From JAOPZW01 sp963788935 (lineage in GTDB: Bacteria; Actinomycetota; Thermoleophilia; Solirubrobacterales; Solirubrobacteraceae), in NCBI GenBank assembly GCA_963788935.1, contig CAWBIM010000017.1, positions 124,001-188,000 on the forward strand: DNA of 64,000 nt, read 5' to 3'. This document shows, piece after piece, positions 17,069 through 25,708 of this stretch. The position numbers and the translations under genes were made by a program. The notes under the pieces were generated by a model, which saw nothing but the letters and a program-made list of their open reading frames with translations, was not told the DNA's origin and did no database searches. Every line of letters begins with the position of its first letter. Position 1 is the stretch's first letter.

Positions 17069-17675
17069 GCAGCCGCCCGTGCCCGGCGAGCGGGCCGCCG
17101 CCGCTGGCCTGCAGCAGGCCGCCCTCGCGCAGCCCGCCCAGGTCGAGCGGCGCGCCGCCGATGGCGCGCACGAGCCGCGCGACGACGGCCTTCGCGTCGG
17201 GGTCGTCGCCCGACAGGAAGAGCGCGTTCTGCTCGCTCGGGTCCGGCCCGAGCTCGGCCGCGAGCGACGGGATCGGCTGGTGGTTGAACGCCTTGACGAC
17301 CCGGGCGCCGGGGACGAGGCCGGCGACGACCTCGCTCGAGCTCAGCGCGCCGGTGTCGTAGACGTCGTCCGGGCCGGGGCCGAAGCGCGGGTTCGTCGTG
17401 TCGATCACGACCACGCCGGCCCACGTCGGGACCACGGCGACCGCGGCCTCGAGCTGCTCCCAGCGCGTGGCGAGGATGACGACGTCGGCGCCGTCCGCGA
17501 TGCCGGCCGCCTCGACCGCACGCGCCCGCGGGCCGAGCTCGGCGACGAGGTCGCGCAGGGAGTCCGGGCCGCGCGAGTTCGCCAGGCGCACCTCGTACCC
17601 GGCGGCGGTCAGCAGGCCGGCGAGCGTCCGCCCCATCCGGCCCGAGCCGCCGAGGATGCCCACGACGGCGGTCAC
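17016..17675 (-). CDS. NADPH-dependent F420 reductase (Fno-like)
   Basis: 219 aa, GTG start. Rossmann motif GILGGSGRMGRTLAGLL at the N-terminus, then LANSRG (NADP phosphate binding), VVIDTTNPR and VVKAFNHQP, all as in F420:NADP oxidoreductases. It would pass hydride between NADPH and coenzyme F420. It is last in an operon with the SDR and QueA-like genes; the start overlaps the QueA-like stop. The 3' end overlaps the convergent sigma gene by 53 bp. Confidence 0.82.
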   Translation of the reverse strand: MTAVVGILGGSGRMGRTLAGLLTAAGYEVRLANSRGPDSLRDLVAELGPRARAVEAAGIADGADVVILATRWEQLEAAVAVVPTWAGVVVIDTTNPRFGPGPDDVYDTGALSSSEVVAGLVPGARVVKAFNHQPIPSLAAELGPDPSEQNALFLSGDDPDAKAVVARLVRAIGGAPLDLGGLREGGLLQASGGGPLAGHGRLLTVAEAQAILARAPAAR

Positions 17676-18709
17676 GGGAGGATGAGGTGGACGTCGCCGA
17701 ACTCGTGCCAGAGGTGCCCGCGGCGGAGCGCCTCGGCGTACGAGCGGGTGATGAGCTCCTCGCCGCCGACCGCGCGCAGGAGCTTCAGGTGCGAGGACTC
17801 GGGCTCGTGCCAGCCGGTGAGCAGTCCGTCGATCACGCGCACGCCGCGCTCGGGCGTCACGACGAGCCGCGTCCAGCCCTCGGTCGCGACGACCCCGGCG
17901 TCGCCGGCCGCCGCGTCCGCGGCGGTCTCGAGCGCGCGCACGACGGTCGTCCCGACGGCCACGATGCGCCCGCCGCCCGCGCGGGTCGCGTTCACGATCC
18001 GCGCGGTCGCGGGCGGGACGCGGAACCATTCCGCGCCCGGCGCCTCGCCCTCCTCGAGCGACGAGACGCCGGCGTGGAGCACGATGGGCGCGACCGCGAT
18101 GCCGCGCGCGACCAGCGCCGTGATGACGCGCTCGCTCAGCGGGCGGCCGGCGCTCGGCATCTCGGCGCTCCCGGGCTCTGTCGCATAGACCGTCTGGTAG
18201 GCCTCGAGCGGCCAGTCGCCGTGGATGTGGCGGTACGTGATCGGGCGCCCGTGCCGGGCGAGATAGGCGTCGAGCGGCTCGGGCAGGCGCAGCTCGGCGA
18301 CCCACAGCCGCGCCTCGGGGAGCGAAGGCGCGACCAGCGTCGCGTCGGCGCCGCCGGGCAGCGTCAGCCGCTCGCCGGTGTGCGCCGCGCGGAACGACGC
18401 GCCGTCCCGACGGAGCTCGACGAGCCGGTGGCTCGTCCCGGGCAGCGCCGTCGAGATGTGGAGCTGCAGCGCGGTGCCGTCGGCGCGGCGGGCGGGGAGC
18501 GCGGCCGGGATGGTGGCCGAGGTGTTGACGACGAGCAGGTCGCCGGGCGCGAGGACCGCCGGGAGGTCGCGGACGTGCCGGTCGAGGACGCGCCCGGACG
18601 CCCGCTCGGTGACGAGCATCCGGACCTCGTCGCGGGCGAGGCCGCGCGCCTCGGGCGGGGTGTGCGCCTCGAGGCGCGCGGGCAGCTCGAAGTGCGCGAG
18701 CGCGCTCAC
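17672..18709 (-). CDS. queA: QueA-like S-adenosylmethionine:tRNA ribosyltransferase-isomerase
   Basis: 345 aa, GTG start overlapping the SDR stop (GTGA). The fold is QueA: LAPGDLLVVNTSATIPAALP, EAYQTVYATEPGSAE, GWTRLVVTPE, DGLLTGWHEPESSHL. QueA transfers and rearranges the SAM ribosyl group to make epoxyqueuosine in tRNA. It differs from canonical QueA: the usual GxVAAPTAGLHF is replaced by GSAEMPSAGRPLSE, and no other queuosine gene is nearby. It may be a paralogue with another role. Neighbours are an SDR and an F420 reductase in the same operon. Confidence 0.75.
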   Translation of the reverse strand: MSALAHFELPARLEAHTPPEARGLARDEVRMLVTERASGRVLDRHVRDLPAVLAPGDLLVVNTSATIPAALPARRADGTALQLHISTALPGTSHRLVELRRDGASFRAAHTGERLTLPGGADATLVAPSLPEARLWVAELRLPEPLDAYLARHGRPITYRHIHGDWPLEAYQTVYATEPGSAEMPSAGRPLSERVITALVARGIAVAPIVLHAGVSSLEEGEAPGAEWFRVPPATARIVNATRAGGGRIVAVGTTVVRALETAADAAAGDAGVVATEGWTRLVVTPERGVRVIDGLLTGWHEPESSHLKLLRAVGGEELITRSYAEALRRGHLWHEFGDVHLILP

Positions 18710-19407
18710 GCCTCCACCGCCGGCGCGACCTCGCTCGCCGTGAACCGCCCGCTGGCCCGGTCGCCCTCGATCAGCGCGAGGAATCCGGGGACGCTCTCCT
18801 CGGGCGGCGGGCGGTCGGAGATGTCCTCCCCCGGGAACGCGTCCTGGTGCATCTGCGTGCGCATGTCGCCGGGGTCGACGGCGTGGACGCGGAGCTGCGG
18901 ATGCTCGGCCGCGAGGATGCGCGTGAGCTGCTCGAGCGCGGCCTTCGACGAGCCGTAGCCGCCCCAGCCCTCGTAGGCCTCGACGGCCGCGTCGGAGGTG
19001 ACGTTGAGGATCGTCGCGCCCTCGTCCATGCGCGGGAGGGCGAGCTGGGCCAGCGCCAGCGGGGCGAAGAGGTTCGTCGCGTAGACGCGCTCGAGCTCGT
19101 CGAGCGGGTACGCGTGCAGCGGCGGCTGCGGGCTCGGGCCGAGCCGGCTGGCGTTGTTGACGAGGAGGTCGATGCGCTCGCCGGCGGCGGCGACGAGCGC
19201 CTCGCGGTGGTCGGGGTCGGTGACGTCGCCGGCGAGGGCGGTGACGCTCGTGTGCGCGGCCAGATCGGCGCGGGCGTGCTCGAGGGCGTCGGCGCCGCGG
19301 GCGTCGATCACGAGCCGCCAGCCGCGGGCGGCGAGCGCGCGGGCGAGCGCGAGGCCGAGCCCGCGGGAGGCGCCGGTGACGATCGCGACGGGGGCGGTGT
19401 TGGGCAT
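18706..19407 (-). CDS. Short-chain dehydrogenase/reductase
   Basis: 233 aa. NAD(P)-binding TGASRGLGLALARALAARG, NNASRLG, and active-site YGSSKAALEQ with Tyr and Lys. The substrate is unknown. It is first of a three-gene operon (SDR, QueA-like, F420 reductase) with 4-bp overlaps between genes. TAGCTT (19420-19415, minus strand) ends 7 bp before the ATG, so the mRNA is probably leaderless or nearly so. Confidence 0.85.
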   Translation of the reverse strand: MPNTAPVAIVTGASRGLGLALARALAARGWRLVIDARGADALEHARADLAAHTSVTALAGDVTDPDHREALVAAAGERIDLLVNNASRLGPSPQPPLHAYPLDELERVYATNLFAPLALAQLALPRMDEGATILNVTSDAAVEAYEGWGGYGSSKAALEQLTRILAAEHPQLRVHAVDPGDMRTQMHQDAFPGEDISDRPPPEESVPGFLALIEGDRASGRFTASEVAPAVEA

Positions 19408-19456
19408 GGCACCGAAGCTACGCCCGGGCGCGGCCGTCCACCATCGGGAATCGGGA

Positions 19457-20125
19457 CTAGTCCTTCCGGCCGACGAGCCCGTGCTCGACCGCGTACACGG
19501 CCGCCTGGGTGCGGTCGGTGAAGCCGAGCTTGCCGAGGATGTTCGAGACGTGGGTCTTCACCGTGCGCTCGGCGACGCCGAGCTCGAACGCGATCGCCTT
19601 GTTGGCCTTGCCGCGGGCGAGCTCGGCGAGGACCTCGAGCTCGCGCGGGGTGAGGTGGACGCGGTCGGCGGCGTCGCGGCGGCCCGACGTCCTCGTGCCG
19701 TCCTCGGCCGCGAGCTGCTCGACGAGCATCGTCGCGACGGCCGGGGCGAGCAGCGCCTCGCCGGCGTGGACCGTGCGGATCGCGCGGGCGAGCTCGGGCG
19801 GCTGGACGTCCTTGAGCAGGTAGCCGGCCGCGCCGGCGCGGACCGCGGGCAGGACGGTGTGGTCGTCGGCGAAGCTCGTGAGGACGAGGATGCGCGTCGC
19901 GGGCGCGACGTCGCGGATGCGCCGGGTCGCCTCGATCCCGTCGACCCGCGGCATGACGAGATCGAGCAGGACGACGTCGGGCGTCGTGCTCTCGACGAGC
20001 GCGACCGCCTCCTCGCCGTCGACCGCCTCGCCGACGACCTCCATGTCGTCCTGGAGCTCGAGGAAGGTCCGCAGGCCCTGGCGCACGACGGCGTGGTCGT
20101 CGGCGATCGCGACGCGGATGGTCAT
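19457..20125 (-). CDS. NarL/FixJ-type response regulator
   Basis: 222 aa. Receiver domain at residues 1-120 with the acidic pair near residues 9-10, phospho-acceptor Asp55 in VVLLDLVMP, and Lys in GYLLKDVQ. A LuxR-type HTH lies near residues 155-215 (LTPRELEVLAELARGKANKA, VAERTVKTHVSNILGKLG). Its ATG overlaps the stop of the histidine kinase gene (ATGA), so the pair form a two-component system. Target genes unknown. Confidence 0.9.
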   Translation of the reverse strand: MTIRVAIADDHAVVRQGLRTFLELQDDMEVVGEAVDGEEAVALVESTTPDVVLLDLVMPRVDGIEATRRIRDVAPATRILVLTSFADDHTVLPAVRAGAAGYLLKDVQPPELARAIRTVHAGEALLAPAVATMLVEQLAAEDGTRTSGRRDAADRVHLTPRELEVLAELARGKANKAIAFELGVAERTVKTHVSNILGKLGFTDRTQAAVYAVEHGLVGRKD

Positions 20126-21271
20126 TTGGCGCCAACCTCGAGCCGGACCTTGGTCCCGTCGCCCGGGCGCGAGTCGATCGTCAGGACGCCGCCGAGCGCC
20201 TTCGCCCGCTCCTCCATCGAGGTCAGCCCGAGCCGCCGGGCGCGCATCGCGGCCTCGTCGGGGTCGAAGCCGACGCCGTCGTCGTCGACGGTCAGGAGGA
20301 GGTGGCCGTTGCGACCGTCGAGTCCGACGCGGATGTGGTCGGCGTGGGCGTGGCGGACCGCGTTGTGGACGGCCTCCTGGGCGATGCGGAAGCACGTCGC
20401 CGTCGTTCGCCCCGCCCGGCCGCGGCGCGCCCGCGACCTGCAGCGCGATGTCCTGGTGGTAGACCCGCCGCAGGACCGCGAGGTGTTTGCGCAGGGTCGC
20501 CGCCAGGCCCTCGTCCGCGAGCGCGGCCGGGCGCAGCTCGAAGATCAGCGAGCGCAGCTCCTCCATCCCCGCCTGCGCGAGCTCCTGGACGCGCCCGAGC
20601 TGCTGGCGGGCCTCGTCGGGGTCGCGGTCGAGGAGCGTGGCGGCGGCCTCGGCGGCGAGCACGACCCCGAACAGGTTCTGCGTGACCGAGTCGTGCAGCT
20701 CCCGCGCCACGCGGTTGCGCTCCTCGACGACGCTCAGCTCGCGGCTGCGCTCCCACAGGCGGGCGTTCTCGATCGCGATCGCCGCGTGCGCGGCGAGCAT
20801 CTCGATGAGCTCCTGGTCGCGGTCGTCGAACGCGTCGGCCCCGACCTTGTCGGTGAGGTAGAAGGCGCCGATGATCCCGCCGCGCGCGACGATCGGGACG
20901 CCGAGGAACGAGCGCATCGTCGGATGCGCGCGCGGCCACCACCCGCGGAACCGCGGGTCCTGGCGGATGTCGAGCGTGCGGTACGGCCGCTCGGACTCGA
21001 GCATCGCCCCGAGCAGCCCGTGCGTGCGCGGCAGCGGCCCCATCTTCGCGACGAGCTCGTCCGTCATCCCGGACGTGATGAACCGCTCGAACGCGCCCTC
21101 GCCGTCGGGCACGCCGACCGCGGCGTAGCGCGCGCCGGCGAGATCCCGCGCCGCGTCGACGAGCCGCTGGAGCACGGGCTCGACGGTGCGCTCGGCGGTG
21201 ATCGCGAGCACCGCGTCGCTCATCGCCTGGAGCGCCGAGATCTCGCGCGTGTCGCTCACCCGCCGGACCAT
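20122..21271 (-). CDS. GAF-domain sensor histidine kinase (HisKA_3), with apparent frameshift
   Basis: Reconstructed about 383 aa. A GAF domain covers roughly residues 25-170, then the H-box ARELHDSVTQNLF with His193 and the DHp helices. The frame breaks at about 20390-20398: in one frame the protein reads up to GANDGDV, and the HATPase_c part (AQEAVHNAVRHAHADHI, DDDGVGFDPDE, STMEERAKALGG-like) continues in another, ending at TGA overlapping the regulator start. One inserted base or two missing bases explains it. No membrane segments, so a cytoplasmic sensor. ATG 21271 was chosen; GTG 21259 is an alternative. Confidence 0.82.
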
Positions 21272-21435
21272 ACGGCGCGGCGGGGCGCGTGTCGTCGGCC
21301 GACCGGCCGAGGGAGGGGTCGGTCGTTGGGACGAGGGGGTTGGGCGGGTGGCGAGGCGCCCCGCACCGGCGCTCGCTCGGGTCGCGGTGCCCGCGGACGG
21401 CTCGGCGAGGGGAAGGTGGGCCGAAGCCGCGGTGT

Positions 21436-21537
21436 CTCGACGAAAAGTGCCCGCGATCCGGGACATAGCCGTCGAGCAGCCGAGCCCAGCGCACTTCTCG
21501 GCGAATAGTGCTCGCTCAGCGGGCACAATTCGCCGAG
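21436..21537. repeat. Cluster of inverted 19-mer repeats (two tandem stem-loops)
   Basis: In the 282-bp gap between the histidine kinase and the cyclophilin. Three copies of CTCGRCGAAWWGTGCYCGC: plus strand 21436-21454 and 21497-21515, minus strand 21519-21537. A weaker fourth copy (CGCCGAGAAGTGC, minus strand) spans 21491-21503 and pairs with copy 1 at 11 of 13 positions. Copies 2 and 3 pair 14 of 15 bases (21497-21511 with 21523-21537) around an 11-base loop. The element begins 17 bp past the cyclophilin stop, so it could end that transcript, but it has no T-tract. Nothing else recognisable is in the gap. Confidence 0.7.
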
Positions 21538-21553
21538 CAAGCGACCGCGCGCC

Positions 21554-22021
21554 CTACGTCGTCGGCTGCTCCAACTCGATCGTCTGGATCCCGATCGGCT
21601 CGACCGGGCGGTCGCGGCCGTCGGTCTTCGTCGTCCCGATCTTGTCGACCACCTCGTGGCCCTCACGGACCTCGCCGAAGACCGTGTGCTTGCCGTCGAG
21701 CCACGGGGCGGCCTCGGTGGTGACGATGAAGAACTGCGAGCCGTTCGTGTTCGGGCCGGCGTTCGCCATGGCGAGGGCGCCGCGGACGACCTTGTGCGGG
21801 TTGATCTCGTCCTCGAACGTGTAGCCCGGGCCGCCCATGCCGGTGCCCTCGGGGCAGCCGCCCTGGATCATGAAGTCGTCGATCACGCGGTGGAAGATCA
21901 GGCCGTCGTAGAAGCCGTCGGATGCGAGCTTCTTGAAGTTGCTGACGGTCTTCGGGGCCTCGTCGTCGAACAGCTCGAAGACGATGTCGCCCTCGCTGGT
22001 CTTCATCGTGGCGATGGACAC
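21554..22021 (-). CDS. Cyclophilin-type peptidyl-prolyl cis-trans isomerase
   Basis: 155 aa, GTG start with GGAGG-type Shine-Dalgarno (minus strand, about 22029-22034). Compact cytoplasmic cyclophilin: SDGFYDGLIFHRVIDDFMIQ holds the catalytic Arg, and GSQFFIVT and the conserved Trp region DGKHTVFGEVREG follow. It catalyses proline isomerisation in protein folding. No signal peptide. Confidence 0.92.
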   Translation of the reverse strand: MSIATMKTSEGDIVFELFDDEAPKTVSNFKKLASDGFYDGLIFHRVIDDFMIQGGCPEGTGMGGPGYTFEDEINPHKVVRGALAMANAGPNTNGSQFFIVTTEAAPWLDGKHTVFGEVREGHEVVDKIGTTKTDGRDRPVEPIGIQTIELEQPTT

Positions 22022-22072
22022 GGAGGGTCCTCCTCGTTCAGGTGGGGAGCGGTGCAGGTGCTGGGGACGACG

Positions 22073-23155
22073 CTAGCCGAAGACCTTCAGCTCCGAGATG
22101 CGCACGCGCGTCCCGGACGTCGGCGGCTTCGTGATCCACAGCAGCAGGGTCTGGTACTTGCTCGAGCCGGCGCCGAGGACGATGTGGGTCTTGCCGTCCG
22201 TCCCGATGTCGCTCTTGTCGGTGATGTGCGCCCAGCGCGTATCCGTGATCGCCGGCGGCGGCGTGGCCTCGTCGGTCGCGTAGATCTCGACCTTGAAGCC
22301 CGGGGTCGGCGTCGTGATGTCGACCGCCTTGATGCCCTTGGCCGACCCGATGTTCACGACGTAGCCCATGCCGACCTGCGGCTGGGCGGGGGCCGTGTCG
22401 ACGTACCACGAGGTCGAGCCGTCGTGGTCGAGCGCCTTGCCCGGCACGCCCACCGCCGTCGCGCGGCGGTACGGGTCGTACACCGATCCCGCGGACTCCG
22501 CGAGGTCCATCGCGATGGGGGCCGTCGGCGTCGGGTTGGTCGTCTGGCCGCCGGTGGTGGTCTGGCCGGGGGTCGTCGTCGACCCGGGGCTGGTGCCGGT
22601 CGAGGTCGCCGGCGGCGTGGCGGCCGGCGGCGTCGCGGCCGCGGGCGGCGAGGTCTGCGGGGCCGGGGTCGGGGTCGGGGTCGGGGTCGCGCCCGACGAG
22701 GTGCCTACCGGCGGCGTGACCTTCGGCAGCGTGCTCTTGCCCGTGCTCGTCGAGGAGTCCGGCGTCGTCGTCGTGTCCGCCGGCGGCGTCGTGGCCGCAG
22801 GCGGCGGCGCGGTCGCGGGCGGGGTCTGCGCGACCTGGGCCGCGTTGACCTGCGCCTGCGTGGGCGGCGTCGTCTGGTCCTCGCGCAGCGCGGCGTACGA
22901 CGTGGCGACGGCGCCCGCGACGAGCAGGGCGAGCAGCCCGAGGATCGTCGCCGCGGCGCGGCGACCGGGCGTCGACTCCAGCGGTCCGGAGGCCGCGCCG
23001 CAGGCCAGGCACCAGTCCTGGCCGGGCTCCAGCGTCGCGCCGCAGTTGGTGCAGGTACGCGCGCCGGGGTCGGCGGGCGTCTCCGGCGGGGCCTCGTGCG
23101 GCGGCGCCGGCGGGGCGCCGGGAGCGATCTCGGGCTGTGCCTCGAGCAGCTTCAT
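22073..23155 (-). CDS. Zinc-ribbon, single-pass membrane protein with Thr/Pro-rich stalk and discoidin-like domain
   Basis: 360 aa. In order: Pro-rich N-terminus; zinc ribbon CTNCGATLEPGQDWCLACG (about residues 35-53); one membrane segment near 70-90 (TILGLLALLVAGAVATSYAA); a long Thr/Pro/Ala-rich stalk to about residue 215; and a C-terminal beta-sandwich of about 145 residues resembling F5/8 type C modules (DHDGSTSWYVD, ISELKVFG). The ribbon faces the cytoplasm and the stalk and sandwich face outwards. The stalk includes a tandem GGGGTC DNA repeat near 22660-22690 encoding Thr-Pro pairs. Function unknown; perhaps cell-wall glycan sensing. Confidence 0.65.
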   Translation of the reverse strand: MKLLEAQPEIAPGAPPAPPHEAPPETPADPGARTCTNCGATLEPGQDWCLACGAASGPLESTPGRRAAATILGLLALLVAGAVATSYAALREDQTTPPTQAQVNAAQVAQTPPATAPPPAATTPPADTTTTPDSSTSTGKSTLPKVTPPVGTSSGATPTPTPTPAPQTSPPAAATPPAATPPATSTGTSPGSTTTPGQTTTGGQTTNPTPTAPIAMDLAESAGSVYDPYRRATAVGVPGKALDHDGSTSWYVDTAPAQPQVGMGYVVNIGSAKGIKAVDITTPTPGFKVEIYATDEATPPPAITDTRWAHITDKSDIGTDGKTHIVLGAGSSKYQTLLLWITKPPTSGTRVRISELKVFG

Positions 23156-23202
23156 CGGGTCTCAGGGTTGCACAAGAGCGAGTCGGACATGCACGCCATC
23201 CG

Positions 23203-24624
23203 TCACGCTCGGGCGAGTTCGACGCGCAGCGACGCGCCGTTCAGCGGCGTCCCGTCGACCGCGGCGACGATGCGCTCCGCCTCGCTGCGCGGGACCGCGA
23301 ACAGGGAGAAGCGCTCGAGGACGCGCACGTCGCTGATCGCCTCGCCGTCGATCCCGGCGGCGGAGGTCACGGCGTGCACGAGGTCGGACACCTCGACGTG
23401 GTCGGCCCGACCGACGCCCGCGATGAGCATCGCCGAGGGCTCGTCGGGCGCGCGCGAGATGTGCGGCTTGGAGTGCCGGCGCGGGCGCTCGCTGATCGGC
23501 GCGGGCGTCGTGTGGACGCCCTCGGCCCACGGCGTGATCGGCACGCCGACGTGCTTCTCGATCGCCGCCAGCTCGCGACGCTGGCGCGGCTCGACGAACG
23601 TGATCGCCCGCCCGCTGCGCCCGACGCGGCCGGTGCGGCCGATGCGGTGGACGTAGACGTCCGGCGAGGTCGGGACGTCGAAGTTGATGACGTGGGTGAC
23701 GGTCGAGATGTCCAGGCCGCGGGCGGCGACGTCGGTCGCCACGAGGATCGGGACGCGCCCGCCCTTGAACGAGAGCATCACGCCGTCGCGCTGGCCCTGG
23801 GTCATGTCGCCGTGCAGCGCGCGGACGTTGAGCCCGCGGTCGCGCATCTTGCGGTAGAGCTGGTCCGTGCGGATCTTCGTGCGCACGAAGACGATCGCCT
23901 GCTCGGGGCGCTCGGCCGACAGGACCTCGACGAGCTTGTCGGCCTTGTCCGCGGGCTTGACCTCGAGCGCGAACTGCTCGACCGAGTCGACGGTGAGGTT
24001 CGCCGACTTCACCTTGATGTGGACCGGGTCGTAGAGGTAGCGGTCGGCCAGCGCGCGGATCGGCGGCGGCATGGTCGCCGAGAAGAGCGCCGTCTGGCGG
24101 CTGTTCGGCGTCATGTTGAGGATCCGCTCGACGTCCTCGAGGAACCCGAGGTCGAGCATCTCGTCGGCCTCGTCGAGCACGACGAAGCGGCAGGTGTGCA
24201 GGATCAGGGACGCGCGCTGGGCGAGGTCCATGACGCGGCCGACCGTGCCGACCACGACGTGGCCGCCGGCGCGCAGCTGCGCCTGCTGGGAGCGGATCGG
24301 CGCGCCGCCGAACACGGCGACGACGTCGGCGCCGGTGTGCGCGCCGTACGTGCGGATCGCCTGCGTGACCTGGATGCAGAGCTCGCGGGTCGGCGTGAGG
24401 ACGAGCGCCTGCACCTCCGGGACGGTCGCGTCGACGTGCTCGAGGATCGGCAGGCCGAAGGCAGCGGTCTTGCCCGAGCCGGTCTGGGCCTGGCCGATCA
24501 CGTCCCGCCCGTCGAGCATCGGCGGGATCGCCTGCTCCTGGATGGGGCTGGGCTTCTCGTATCCGACGTCCTGCAGGGCGAGCAGCGTGCTCTCGGAAAG
24601 CCCCAGATCGGCAAAGGCGGTCAC
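23203..24624 (-). CDS. DEAD-box ATP-dependent RNA helicase with DbpA-type RNA-binding domain
   Basis: 473 aa. All helicase motifs are present: Q motif KPSPIQEQAIP, AQTGSGKT, PTRELC, DEAD, SAT, RGLDI and HRIGRTGR. The last about 75 residues (AMLIAGVGRADHVEVSDLVH onward) are a DbpA/CsdA-type RRM, which in DbpA targets 23S rRNA. Likely role: ribosome assembly or RNA turnover. GTG 24624 was chosen: it places the Q region at a normal distance, and TACCCT ends 8 bp before it. A start 10 codons earlier is possible. Confidence 0.9.
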   Translation of the reverse strand: MTAFADLGLSESTLLALQDVGYEKPSPIQEQAIPPMLDGRDVIGQAQTGSGKTAAFGLPILEHVDATVPEVQALVLTPTRELCIQVTQAIRTYGAHTGADVVAVFGGAPIRSQQAQLRAGGHVVVGTVGRVMDLAQRASLILHTCRFVVLDEADEMLDLGFLEDVERILNMTPNSRQTALFSATMPPPIRALADRYLYDPVHIKVKSANLTVDSVEQFALEVKPADKADKLVEVLSAERPEQAIVFVRTKIRTDQLYRKMRDRGLNVRALHGDMTQGQRDGVMLSFKGGRVPILVATDVAARGLDISTVTHVINFDVPTSPDVYVHRIGRTGRVGRSGRAITFVEPRQRRELAAIEKHVGVPITPWAEGVHTTPAPISERPRRHSKPHISRAPDEPSAMLIAGVGRADHVEVSDLVHAVTSAAGIDGEAISDVRVLERFSLFAVPRSEAERIVAAVDGTPLNGASLRVELARA

Positions 24625-24697
24625 AGGCCTGCAGGGTACGAGGTACACGGGCATCCGGTCTGCCCGAAACGCCCGTGGGACCGCCGAAGTTGCGCGA

Positions 24698-25654
24698 TCA
24701 GGCGGCCGTGGGGTCCAGCAGCAGCTTGCCGGTGGTCCGGCGCGCCTGCATGTCGGTGTGCGCCCGCGCCGCCTCGGCCAGCGGATAGGTCGCGCCGACG
24801 ACGGCCCGCAGATCGCCCCGCGCGGCGCGCGCGAAGAGGTCCGCGAGCGGCCCCGAGACCATCTCGGGGCGCCCGAGGAGGTGCAGGAGCCAGAAGCCGA
24901 CGACGGCGGCCGAGCGGCGCATGAGCCGGCCGGTCGCGACCGTGTTGGCCTCGCCCGAGGCGTTGCCGTAGGCGATGACGCGGCCGAACGGCGCGAGCGC
25001 CTTGAGCGACTGCTCGAACACCTCGCCGCCGGCCATCTCGAAGACGACGTCGACCCGCTGCCCGCCGTTGGCCTCGATCAGGCGCTCGGCCATGCCCTCC
25101 GGCGCGGCGTCGACCGCGGCGTCGGCGCCGAGCTCGAGCGCGAGCGCCCGCTTCTCCTCGCTCGACGCGGTCGCGATCACCCGGCCCGCCCCCATCGCCC
25201 GGCCGAGCTGCACCGCGAGCGAGCCGACCCCGCCGGCCGCGGCGTGGACGACGACGCTCTCGCCCTCCTGCACGCGCGCGCTCGTCCGATAGAGGTGCCA
25301 CGCGGTCAGGCCCTGCAGCACGAGCGCGAGCGCCGTCCCGTCCTCGACGCCGTCCGGGATCGGGACCGTCAGGGCCGCCGGGGCGGTCGCGTACTCGGCG
25401 TAGCCGCCCGTCCCGCACATCGCGACGACGCGCTCGCCGGTGTCCTCCCGCACGCCCGCGACCTCGGCCCCCGGGACGAGCGGCAGCTCGGCCGGCGCGA
25501 GGTACTCGTTGCGGCGCTGGTGGGTGTCGGCGTAGTTGATCCCCGCCCGCGAGACGCGGACGAGGACCTCGCCGTCGCCCGGCTCAGGCGTCGGGAGATC
25601 GACGAGGCGGAGCACCTCGGGGCCGCCGAACTCCGTGGCCTGGATCGCGCGCAT
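24698..25654 (-). CDS. Zinc-independent quinone oxidoreductase (MDR family)
   Basis: 318 aa medium-chain dehydrogenase without the structural or catalytic zinc ligands. GroES-like N-terminus (RVSRAGINYADTHQRRN), NADPH-binding AAAGGVGSLAVQLGRAMGA, and YGNASGE. It reduces quinones or enones with NADPH. TAGGGT (25668-25663, minus strand) ends 8 bp before the ATG. It is divergent from the PfkB kinase gene over a 54-bp gap in which each gene has its own TANNNT hexamer. Confidence 0.85.
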   Translation of the reverse strand: MRAIQATEFGGPEVLRLVDLPTPEPGDGEVLVRVSRAGINYADTHQRRNEYLAPAELPLVPGAEVAGVREDTGERVVAMCGTGGYAEYATAPAALTVPIPDGVEDGTALALVLQGLTAWHLYRTSARVQEGESVVVHAAAGGVGSLAVQLGRAMGAGRVIATASSEEKRALALELGADAAVDAAPEGMAERLIEANGGQRVDVVFEMAGGEVFEQSLKALAPFGRVIAYGNASGEANTVATGRLMRRSAAVVGFWLLHLLGRPEMVSGPLADLFARAARGDLRAVVGATYPLAEAARAHTDMQARRTTGKLLLDPTAA

Positions 25655-25708
25655 GGCGGCGGACCCTATCTATCGATTTCCCGCCCGCCCGCTACCTTCT
25701 CGCCCCCT

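Noticed and set aside
19457..21526. Apparent fusion of histidine kinase and response regulator
   Set aside because: The middle is meaningless Arg/Pro-rich sequence caused by an indel near 20394. The kinase's true end overlaps the regulator's ATG, so these are two genes.
22655..22700. Tandem GGGGTC repeats as a possible CRISPR or satellite
   Set aside because: They are in frame within the stalk of the zinc-ribbon protein and encode Thr-Pro pairs; no spacers.
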